Shown here one piece after another: positions 37,696 to 47,936 of a stretch of DNA of 64,000 nucleotides. The DNA is from Nelumbo lutea (lineage: Eukaryota > Streptophyta > Magnoliopsida > Proteales > Nelumbonaceae). A program made the translations under genes and the position numbers. The notes beneath the pieces are model-generated. The model did not search any database, was not told the origin of the DNA, and saw nothing but the letters and a program-made list of their open reading frames with translations. Every line of letters begins with the position of its first letter. Positions within the stretch are counted from its first letter, which is position 1. The stretch spans positions 21,878,378-21,942,377 of the forward strand of contig JAKGHH010000008.1 of the NCBI GenBank assembly GCA_022828595.1, in the 5' to 3' direction.

Positions 37696-38152
37696 ATGGT
37701 ATTTTGCGTAGATCCTGAATTCCTGATGAACCTGCATCGGCATGTAATAAGCATATAAAGTACCCCTTGTTAATCAAATTCATAAACACCACATGTCTTG
37801 CCCATCTACTAGAAAGATAAGGTATGATACCATAACAACTTTGACCAATCATTTTATATATTACCATCAATAGATTCCACCTAATGCCAAACCATAAAAT
37901 CTAAGACATTAGCCATTAGGGTTATCCAATTATTAAGATGATAAAAGAATTCAAAATCTAAATGTCGTCTCATCTTTTTTTTTTTTTTTAATCTTGCAAA
38001 CGTGCTTGACCCACACCCTTGTGATAGCAAAATTAATATGTATTTATTAGTAATGTTGGTTTTAAATGTTATAAGTTTTTTTGCTCTCAACAGTGATAGA
38101 CTTTCAATAAAAGTTCTCTTTTAAGTTATTTCGTTTATGGTATATAATCTTA

Positions 38153-38420
38153 GGGTCCGTTTGATTTGCAGGAGAATCAGAATTGAAATGGTCTGTTCTG
38201 ATTCTAACTGTTTGATTAGGAAAAATTGGAATTACATTCTCATTCTTGGTTGAATGGTATTCCCGCATTTGAAGAAATGGCCATTCCCTCCCCTTCCTTG
38301 AGAATGAAAATCCATTCTTACTGATTCTGATTCCCATCTGACCCAAATAGGCAGAAGAATTAGACCAGTCCGATTCTGATAGATTTCATTTCCAATTTTG
38401 ATCGTGAGCCAGACAGACCT
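38153..38420. mobile_element. Tourist-like MITE
   Basis: Left end gggtccgtttgatttgc, right end the complement of aggtctgtctggctcac, flanked by TTA at 38150-38152 and 38421-38423. Related to 13196-13694. Confidence 0.7.
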
Positions 38421-39024
38421 TTAATATTTTTAATTCATTTTATTAATAATATAGTATTAAACTAGTTTTTTTAGTAACTAAAATCTACTAAAAACTAGTT
38501 TTTAGTTTTGTAAGATAGTGGCATTGCAAAAGTATGTTGACCCGGTTGACCTGACATGAACGGATCAAACCAAATTGTTCTTAGACCAAATAATTAAAGG
38601 AATTTACATGGATTAAGTGCTGAAATGTTCTAGAATATTAAATAAGGGTAAAAGAGAATTCCAGGCTAAGTGAAAATGGAAATTAAATAAGATAAATAAA
38701 TTCTGGAATGTGAGAGGCCCAATTTGTTATAAATTTTAAATTGCTTTACTAATCATTAACTCCAGATCTGGTTGTTATCTCTCCTCCTCTCTCCCATCTC
38801 TCTCCCTCCTTCTCTTCCCACGACCATAAACCATGTCCATCCCCCTCAGACTTTCAAAGTACAGACCACAGTCTATGGCCTTACAAGTTTAATTATTAAT
38901 GATAATGGGATCTTAATCACAATTCACATGAATAATTTTATTAGAATTTGTGGATTGAAATTGGATTAGGTATATCTGATTCAAAGTCTGTAATACTATT
39001 TTGCTCAACAAAGGACATGGGAGT

Positions 39025-39161
39025 CAGTGGTTTCGATGGTCCAATTCGAACAAATGGTTTATTCTAATTTTAAAAATAAAAAATGGTCTAAATTATTGTT
39101 TGGGTCAAATGGGTTGGTGGTTTGACCATTTCGGTCAACAGATTACGGTTCGAAAACACTG
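39025..39161. repeat. Fragment related to the CAAGG-ended hAT MITE family
   Basis: Starts cagtggtttcgatggtcc and ends cggttcgaaaacactg. The interior (gaccattt, ggtcaa) resembles the three better copies in the window. No TSD is evident. Confidence 0.4.
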
Positions 39162-39994
39162 CTTGTCACCTCTCCCTCTTTCTCTTCAAATGCATGCAAC
39201 TCACAAAATCCCAACCAAATTATATTCTCCATCTATCCATGATGTAAGAGATGTGCATATATAAAATATCTAGCTGACGTATCTCTACAATGTAAAACAG
39301 ACTAACAGAGTATTCCAAAAAATCTAGTGGAATTGCAAGTCAGAATAAAAAACCATGCAAACAGGGCTGAGCTGGGCCTAGGTTCGGACAATTGAGTATG
39401 CCCAACTTGAAGTCTCATTAACAGCCTTCCCTTGTGACATATTTAGTAAAACTTTTTCTGCCCCCTTTAGCATCAAAACAAAGGAAAGCCTTCTTGGTGT
39501 CCGATTGGGTGGGCTTTCTTATTAATGTTTTTATGGTTTCGTGAGGTGAGGCCTATTTAAAAAAGCCCATAAAATCAATGTTGGACAGCCCAAATTATTT
39601 TACAATGCATTGCATGCCTTTTGCTTGATGCTTCTTTTGGTGGTTTCTTTAAAGCAAGTCGACCAAAGTTTAGGCTCTCCAAACAGGTCCTGAAAAAAAA
39701 AAAATTTGGAAGAGAAAACAAATACCCAGTTAGAGATGTTAGTGGAATGGGTTGAATGGTAAATTCACATTGACCCAATCTTATCGGGTTATGGTTGGAT
39801 CAACCTTGATCAGGTTTTAGGTTAAGTGAAACCCGTATCGAACCCGACACCTTGACATTGCAGCATCAAAAAATTGTTTAAATTGCCTTGTTTGAATGTG
39901 GGTGTTCCATATATGTGACGGGTTGGGTTCAATATCTCACCTATGTTGGGTTGAGTTCTTGTTGGAGTGCTCTATACAACGATAATTATAAAAA

Positions 39995-40474
39995 GAGAAA
40001 TCCTATATTTTGGGTCTAATGTCATTTTGGTCTCCGAATTTTAGAATATAACAATTTAGTATCAGAATTTTTAAAGCGTGGCAATTCAATACTTGTCATT
40101 AATCAGCTGTTAAGCGATATTTGAAAAGACATAAATGCCCTTTGAGTGTCATCTAATTCTTTTTATCAACCATTCAAATATTAACAAAAAATAAACAATC
40201 CCAAATCCTTGCCTCTTCTTACCCAACTTTCTTGAATAGAGGAGGCAAGGATTTGGGACTGTTCATTTTTTGTCAACATTTGGATGGTTGATAAAGAGGA
40301 TTAAATGACACTTGAAGGGCATTTATGTCTTTAAATGCCACTTAATGGCTGGTTAACGACAAGTATTGGATTGTCACGTTTTAAAAGTTTGGATACTAAA
40401 TTGTCACATTTTAAAGTTCGGGGACCGAAATGGCACTAGGCCCAAAGTACAAAGTACTAATTAGGAATTTCCCC
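39995..40474. mobile_element. Long-hairpin element with a perfect 9-bp TSD (Mutator-like MITE)
   Basis: Flanked by ttataaaaa at 39986-39994 and 40475-40483. Two arms of about 220 bp (39995-40215 and 40242-40474) are inverted copies with scattered mismatches, separated by a loop of about 26 bp. It can fold almost completely on itself. No coding sequence. The TSD length suggests the Mutator superfamily. Confidence 0.8.
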
Positions 40475-40528
40475 TTATAAAAACATAAGCTGAATATTAC
40501 ACTAGCCAAATAGGAACTCACATGGAAA

Positions 40529-40915
40529 TAGGGGTGTCAATAGACCGGTTTTGGATTGGACCTATCCGAACCAAAATCAATGTGGATAGATTGCAACAGG
40601 ACATATTGAGTTAGACCAGTCCAGACTTACTGGTCCAAAATATTTATTAGATTGAACTTAGTCCGTCTAAAATGAATTTATATTGGATTGGGTTGTATTG
40701 AGACAATACCTGGTCTATTGATAGAAGATAAGAATATAGGTGTCACTGCACCTAATTTGGGTTAGAAATAATCTAAATTAAAACAAATTTAAACAAATTA
40801 AACAGTACAACCATTGAATTTGAACGGTCCAAAATAATTTAAAATATTCATTAAATTGGATTGGAGCTGGTCCAATGACCTCACATTGGACTGGATTGTC
40901 CAATTTACACCCCTA
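40529..40915. mobile_element. hAT MITE (TAGGGGTGT ends)
   Basis: Left end taggggtgtcaatagacc, right end the complement of taggggtgtaaattgg. Flanks catggaaa (40521-40528) and cacggaaa (40916-40923), 7 of 8 identical. Length 387 bp. Confidence 0.75.
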
Positions 40916-41131
40916 CACGGAAAGGGATGATAGGCTTGCCCAAACAACAATATCCAATGAAATACTCTTTATTTTCGACCATTTTCATCAATAGTCAGAT
41001 TTGACATTTTGGCATCTTCTTAACGAATAATATTGTGCTCGGATTATCGAGATATTTTCATGCTCAAGCTCTCGTCTCATGAGTTGATTTTATGTCCCTC
41101 GTCAACAAGTTTATTGAAAATTGAATTCTAA

Positions 41132-41226
41132 GGGTGAAACTATGTTTGGTTTGAAGGAAAAGGTAGGGAAAGGCTGTGTTTCTTTTCCTTCCTTTCCCTA
41201 CCTTTTCCTTTAAACCAAATACAGCC
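41132..41226. mobile_element. Small Tourist-like foldback MITE
   Basis: An inverted repeat of tttggtttgaaggaaaagg and its complement with a short loop, flanked by TAA at 41129-41131 and 41227-41229. Same family as 36307-36425, but internally deleted. Confidence 0.6.
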
Positions 41227-41765
41227 TAAAACTATACTGATTGTGAAATATGACCGCTCATACTTTTTGTAGTATGTTCTATTAAGTAATGATATTTTAT
41301 TTTTCAACAAAAAAAAGGGCTTTGAGATCTGCTGAAGTAGAGTATATGTTATGATACTGACTCGGATCTGCAACTCATAAGTTGCACATCCCTACTCACA
41401 GGACATTACAGGCGAGCATTTGGAATATCTCCCTTGTCATTTATGGGGAGATGTTCCCTTCCCAATACATGATGGTATTATGTGGGTAGTGATGTGGGAA
41501 CAAACTGTGGGTAACAGATCCGGTTGGTAGAAAAAATAGAAAAAAATGTTAAATAATGTTAAAACAGTCATTTTAAGAAAAATTCAGAATAAAAAATAGA
41601 AAATTAGTATTTTCATTACATCAAAACACCTGATATACATGTTTATACTTATAGGATGTATCCAAACTTTTAACCTCGATATCCTATATGTGTGATTTGT
41701 TGGTAGAATCCTATTGGTGGCAGATCCAGATTCACCTAATTTTACCTAGACATCTTGTTCCTATT

Positions 41766-42175
41766 ACATCTAGGCCCTATTCACTTTTCGGTAAATTATT
41801 TATCCAGGTTAATGCAATTACCTGAATAAGTTTTTTTGGAAAACACTTACTCGGGTAAGTGCATTTATCCACATTTTTTTATTTCCCGGGTAAATAAAGC
41901 AATGATACCATTTTAGTCATAGAAATTCATTATTAAACGAGGCATTTTTGTTCTATTCAAGTGTTGCAAACTTTCTCCCCATGTGAGAGTTATTTACCCA
42001 TATAGGAGATGGTATCACTTTCCTAGGTAAGTGGTGCTCAAGAAAATAAATTTTCCCTAATCCTCACATAAACCTGAAAAAAAATCATGAGATTCTTGAT
42101 CAATAGGAATCAAAATCCATTGACCAACTTTCCCCCCTCTCAAAATCTAAAAAAGAATGCCCCCCTAATGCATTT
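41766..42175. mobile_element. Truncated copy of the 36013-36835 MITE family
   Basis: Starts ggccctattcacttttcgg and follows the left half of the 36013 element through the ggtaagtgcatttatcc and ttctattcaagtgttg blocks. The right terminal arm is incomplete. Confidence 0.5.
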
Positions 42176-42493
42176 ATTCTTGGGAAAATCTATGATGCAC
42201 TGGAAATACATGTTACCATAAGAGATTTGACCAATCAAAGCACCCCCCGTGACCTAATTGGTCACCTCTTTTATGGTACTAGTTAATTGGCTGTAAGTTT
42301 TTCCACTATCATTCCTTTCCAGTATGAGAGTCGAATTCTATCAGGAAAAACGACAGCAACACCCATGGATGAATCACTTATGGTCCAACCTGGGTAAAGT
42401 ATTGGGAACATGATAGATCTTAGCAATTGGCCTAAAAGATCAGCCTCCAAACATGAAATTGGGCCAATCACGAAACATATCACAAATTTTCTA

Positions 42494-42825
42494 GGGCTGC
42501 ATTTGGTAAGAGTGCAAACATTGAGCCTAAGAAATTTTGCACTATGGTTGAGTTTTATACGTATTTGATAAGAATATGTTTTTGTACTGAAAATGACAGC
42601 AAATTTGATTCTTCTAACATGTTTGTATTCAAAATGGGAGAAAACTTTTGCACTAAAATTGGTTAATATAAAAAAGTTGATTTCATTCTTTGAATTCCCG
42701 TTTTATACATCACTACTAGATACATTTGGTAAGAATATAAAATTTATCAATGCAAAAACACACCAAGTTTATATTTTTCTAACTTGTACATATTTGCACT
42801 CTTACCACTCTTACCAAATACAGAC
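42494..42825. mobile_element. Inverted-repeat MITE (GGGCTGCATTTGGTAAGAG ends)
   Basis: Left end gggctgcatttggtaagag, right end the complement of gtctgtatttggtaagag. Flanks are CTA and TAA, so a TWA-type duplication is only suggested. Confidence 0.55.
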
Positions 42826-42829
42826 TAAA

Positions 42830-44225
42830 TACCAAACTAAAATACCATAATTGGTTAGAACAATACCTTTAGGGGCATTTGGGTTAATGCATCTATAGAT
42901 TTTTTTTTTTATTACCAAAAAGAAAGAACGACCTAAAAAGTCGTGATAATATAAAACTTTACCTACAGGGGTAGTCTTTCCAACCGATTAAACAATTGTA
43001 GAGAAAAGGTAACTTTTAAAATTCAAGAATATAAATGTTTTGAAAGATAGATGTGACCTTGAAAGAGAGGGGAAGTAAACAACATGAGGGTAAAGCTCTA
43101 TTTGAAAAAAATATAAAAGTAAAATATGGTCTGGTTTGGTTCAACTCTCATTCTTACTCAAGATGAAATTATAAAATGGATAAGGATGGATAAAAATGAG
43201 TAGAATGAGAAAACATTACTATGAGCCAAACACTTTTATCTTAAAAATGAATTCATTTCAAAATGGTTAGCGCCCTATGTAGCTTATTTTCATTCTTAAA
43301 CAACATTGTGTTAGCGGTCATAAACCACCAACCTAGGTCTCCAAAATTGTCACATAGATGTTTATTGGTGGATGGTCGCTGATCAATGCCTATTGGCATA
43401 AAGTTTTCATGACAGACCACCAACAAACATTAATGGTGATGGTTTTGTAGACTTGGGACAGTGATTAATGGCTGTTGGCATAGAATTTCTTTAAACAATG
43501 AAAATGAGCAAGATGGAGCATGATTATTTTTCATGTTGCAGGATGACTCAATTTTTGTGCTATGAGTTGATTTTTTATTTTGAAAAAAATGAGGCCCATG
43601 ACAAGAATTTTGTAACTGAATGCTCTAATGTTATTCATTCATGCCCATTCTTGCCTAGAATGAGAAAGAATTATAAAAATGAGGCCTAAAGCAACGGACC
43701 AAATATGGCCAATAAGAAAGGCCATTGACTAGAAAACTCAAAAAAAAAAAAATTTTATAAGGAGGAGAAAAGTTAAAATTTACCAAAAGTATTTTTCACT
43801 TGCCAAAATGTCCTAAACATTTAGAGATGTCAAAGTCTACATGATAAAGCTGAATCGACTGAATCAATCAGGTTGGTTCTAGTTTTGTGTTTGTGCATGC
43901 TTGGATAAATAATTGGGTGAGAATTGATTCTTGCTATTCCAAACCAATTAAAACCCAGACTGATTATATTAGTGAACAATATATAAGGGTGTCTTGGTTT
44001 TCTTCTAGTTTTTGTTATACTTTATGTCTTAAAGTGTAGATTTCATAAGGTAAATTTGGTTAAAAACACTTGTCTTATCGACATATGAACAATTTATTAT
44101 TTATTTAAAGTTATATTATGAAAAAGGAAGTTCTAAGTTGTTACTAAAGTATAATCGCATCAAGGATGTGTATTTCAAATATTAATTGGTGGATCTGCTT
44201 TATAAAATTGATTAATCAATTTAAG
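42830..44225. other. Gene-free interval
   Basis: No gene or complete element recognised. An isolated tagagatgtcaaagtc end at about 43824 resembles a hAT MITE terminus, without a clear partner. Confidence 0.4.
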
Positions 44226-44322
44226 ACTAAAGCTGTTCATGGGCCAATCTGAGTTTGGGACAGGCTTTGTTTCTTTATTAATAGAAAATGTTCAGCCCAA
44301 GCCCGATTTGGAATATATAATA

Positions 44323-46217
44323 CTAGGAGGACCCGTGCGATGCATGGGAAAATCTGAAAGATTGATAATTTTATTTACTATCAATTAATTGATAAATTAA
44401 TAATTAAAATTTGCTGTTAATTAACTAAAAGTATTCAAAGTTATTGCTAATATTTAAAATTTTAATGATTGTATTTTTTATTTAATGTTGTTTTACAGGA
44501 AATAATTATTGTTAATTTAATATGAACAAATATTTTTTAATAAATTTAATTTTATTAATCATTTGTAGTAATAACTACTATAATTTTTATTATTTTTAAA
44601 TAAAATTTTGATTGACTTTAAATAAATAAAAATAATTACAAAAGCTAACATTTTTATTAATTTCACTAATAATTAACAATTATATAGGAATGGAAATGGG
44701 GCAGGGCACCCCCATCTCTGTCCCCACCTCGTAGTCAAGACTCTCTACCCCATCCCCACCCCGTCCCTAGTGTCAGGCGGGTTCAGGGCAAGGCACCCGC
44801 TCTCCATTAGGAACAAGAAATCCTTTAATTTCTCTGCCTCATCCTTAGTGTCGAGCAAGTTCAGGGCAAGACACCCACTCCTTATCAAGGATGGGGAATC
44901 ATTGAATTTTCTCCGCCCTCTCTCTAGAGTTAGGGAGGTTCAAGGCAAGGTACCAACTCCCCGTCAACCCAATCTTCAATTTGATGAAACAAATGATCAA
45001 AAGGATATATTGACTATCAATCACATGGTAAATTTCTAAAAGTACAATAAATTGTTTTTAATTTTTAAAAATATAGTTTTATGAAAATTTTGGAAAAATT
45101 ATTATATTTTTGTAATTTTCAAAATTTATTTTTAAATTGTTATTAAATAATTTATTTTCTTTTTAAATGGATTACTTACAAAATTACACTAATTTATCTT
45201 AATAATTTGTGTATTTATTGGTTCAAATTATAATTTTCCCTTTTCTCATAATCATTTATCTTATTAATTTTCAATAATTTACAATGAAAATAACATAATT
45301 TGTCAATATTTTTCCAAAATATAACAAATCTAATAAAATTTCCTAAAATATGCAAAATACTCCAATAATTTTCAATAATTATTTAATACATTTTAAATAA
45401 ACTTTCAAAAATTTTATATCTTTTAATTTCTAAAATGTTATTTTATGAAAATGTAGTTTTATGAATTTTGTTTTTGAAAATTTTATTACATTTGTGTAAT
45501 TATGGAGATTTATTAAAAATTATTTTAAATTGTTATTAAATATTTATTTTTATTAGGTAGTTTACTAACAAAACTACACTAATTTATCTTTTATTTTCTA
45601 ATATAAATTAATTAATAATTTCATTTTCCAAAATTATAGTATTTTATTCCTCCATCTGCATTCGGTTATTAACTATGATAATAGCAATAACTAAAATTTT
45701 TTACTTTTTGATAATTATTAAATATATTTCTCAATTTTATAAAAATTTGTTAAAGAGTTTTCACTAATATAACAGTATTAACCCAAAATACCTTAAAAAG
45801 TCATGATGAGTTAATTAATAACGATATTTATTAATTTTTTGGTAATTTACTAACTATATTTATTAACTTTTGGTAATAACACTATTTAATACTCACTAAT
45901 ATAGGTTAGATTAAATATTAACTATATTTAACTATTTATTAATTAATATGAATATTTTAAATGAGAGAGAGAGGGGATATAGATTGGGGGGAGAGATTTT
46001 AGGAATTGATTGGAGAGTATGGTAGTTCCTAATGGCTTAGAGGAGATACCTTAGGAGAGTGATTCAAGGAATGGTGACATAACTTAATGGGTTGGGAATG
46101 GGAATGGAGAGAGAGTAAAGAAGAATGTAGAGTGGGGGTAATGGAGAAAGGAGAGGCATGCTGACTAGACCGTCTTACTATGTATATATATATATATATA
46201 TATATATAATAGATAGA
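44323..46217 (-). mobile_element. Non-autonomous Helitron candidate
   Basis: On the minus strand the 3' end carries a hairpin (stem cccatgc/gcacggg with one mismatch, 44332-44348), a 4-base spacer, then CTAG followed by T. The 5' end on the right reads A then TCTATCT. This matches Helitron rules: 5' TC, 3' hairpin plus CTRR, insertion between A and T, no TSD. The exact 5' boundary could also be 46213. No RepHel protein is present, so it would be non-autonomous. The interior is AT-rich with a purine-rich strand at 45960-46155. Confidence 0.6.
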
Positions 46218-46240
46218 TTATATATAATAGGGCTAGTAAA

Positions 46241-46373
46241 ACGGAAAAGTACAGACATGCCTAATGCAGATTTCAGAATTCCCCTACAAATCTATAAACA
46301 CTCAAAATATCAAAAAACCACACTGTACTTTGGGCCTATGAATTCTAACACTGTGCTGAATGGTCATTCTCCC
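46241..46373. mobile_element. Short element with a 9-bp TSD (Mutator-like MITE candidate), copy B
   Basis: Flanked by gctagtaaa at 46232-46240 and 46374-46382. Starts acggaaaagtacag and ends tggtcattctccc. It shares ordered blocks with copy A at 34605-34786, which supports both boundaries. Confidence 0.7.
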
Positions 46374-46720
46374 GCTAGTAAATAATAGATATTATACTAT
46401 GTACATTATTAATATTATCAGGCTGGGCTAAGGGTTGAGTTTGTTTTATTGGAGAAATCCCGAGCTTGAGCACACATGCCTAAAATTTTGTCTGAACCTG
46501 ATAATGAATAGGCTAGGCCAAGCTAGTTCATCGGTTACCTGATCCATGAAAAAATCTATTCAGGATTGGTTCATTTTATCCCAAACTAGACCCGACCCTC
46601 TGATAGCTCTACAATAATGACATTCCAACGAATGTTTCTTTGCCACAAATCTAAACTCAAGAGTAAGGAACACTGAATTGGGATCTACTCTAAACAATGA
46701 CCTCACAGTCACATCCCACC

Positions 46721-47226
46721 TAGAGATGTCAATGGTAAACCCGGCTTGGCCCGACCCTATACGGTTGGGTTAGGGTAAAGTATATTCGGTTTAGGGTTGG
46801 GTTAGGATTTTGATTCTTCAACCCGAGTCGGGTTCAGGTTTTGGCTAACTCGTTTCAGCGGGTCGTGATACCTTGCATGTATTCAGAGTATTCTTGTTAC
46901 TTTTTGACTTCTAACTCAATAGCATTAAAGTTTAAGATTTATTTACATATTGATTTTGTTTTTTTTTTAAATGGAAAAAGTGACACCTTATAATCTATAA
47001 AACAATTTCCTAACTTAAATTAATCAAATTTATGTCTTCAAAACATACAATTGAAATGTTATGGGTTTGGTCGGGTTGATATTAGGTTAGACCCTATATA
47101 GGGTCAAATTGGGTTTGGGAATCATACATTTTAAAGTCGGGTCGGGTTTGAGTTCGGATTGGGGTACTAGAGGGTCAGGTTAGAATTGAGAGAAACCCAT
47201 GCCGAACCCAATCCATTGACTTCCTA
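46721..47226. mobile_element. hAT MITE (TAGAGATGTCAATGG ends)
   Basis: Left end tagagatgtcaatgg, right end the complement of taggaagtcaatgg. Flanks atcccacc (46713-46720) and attccacc (47227-47234), 7 of 8 identical. GC-rich subterminal cccgacc/gggtcgggt motifs. Length 506 bp. Confidence 0.75.
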
Positions 47227-47234
47227 ATTCCACC

Positions 47235-47936
47235 TGTAATGGTCCCATGAGTAATAACATATAAGTACTGGAGATGTTACTGATGTGTGATTGGTAAATG
47301 CTGTGAGGCAGTGTAAGGAGCGTTCAGTGAGGAGTATCCGCTATCAGGAACACCATTGTAACACTGTCCACATCAGCTCCATATTCCATAGGCGTTTTTG
47401 GTACTACATGTTGGCAGACATGATGTAACAAGATTGGCCCAGTATGCTTCAATTACCGCAGAGGATTGAAATCGAGTATAGATAAGGCGATCCTTAAGGG
47501 GAGGGGAGCAGGACACTAGGACAGTACTGGGCCAGTCATGGTATGACAGAGTGGGCATGGAGCCTCGTGATTAGAACAGTATTACGAGTAGAACCGTAGT
47601 CCGTAGACGACTAGATGACTTCAAGTCATGATCTAAAAAGCCTAAAAAGGTTGGGAAGGGAACGGAAGCTGCTACAGAGCCACGAATTTAGCCACGTCAG
47701 AAGGGTGACTCACTGGCATTAGTCTTAACTGTGAACGTCTGAAAATCGACAACTCCTCTCGGTCCACGCTTCTCTCTCTCCCTTTTGTTGGTTTTCACGT
47801 CTGAAACCTTAGAAAGCTTTCGAGCGACGAGGCTTCCCTTGCTCGTTCGCTCGAGGGTTTCTTTTTTTCTTTTTTTTTGACTGCCTAATTTTCATTTTTG
47901 TTCTTTATCATTTTTCTCGTTATCGAATTCAGCAAG
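47235..47936 (+). other. Upstream region of the DCN1-like gene
   Basis: No coding sequence recognised. The last 250 bp before the start codon become CT-rich and pyrimidine-rich (for example cttctctctctccctttt at about 47768), which suits a plant 5' UTR and core promoter, though no TATA box stands out. Confidence 0.4.

Larger units (their letters stand above)
44228..46611. mobile_element. hAT-like MITE split by a Helitron and a Mutator-like MITE
   Basis: Left end taaagctgttcatgggcc and right end the complement of tagagctatcagagggtc resemble the 21282-21924 family. Between them sit the Helitron 44323-46217 and the short element 46241-46373. Without these the outer element would be about 350 bp. 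Its flanking 8-mers do not match, so its own TSD is lost or the boundaries are slightly off. Confidence 0.45.
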
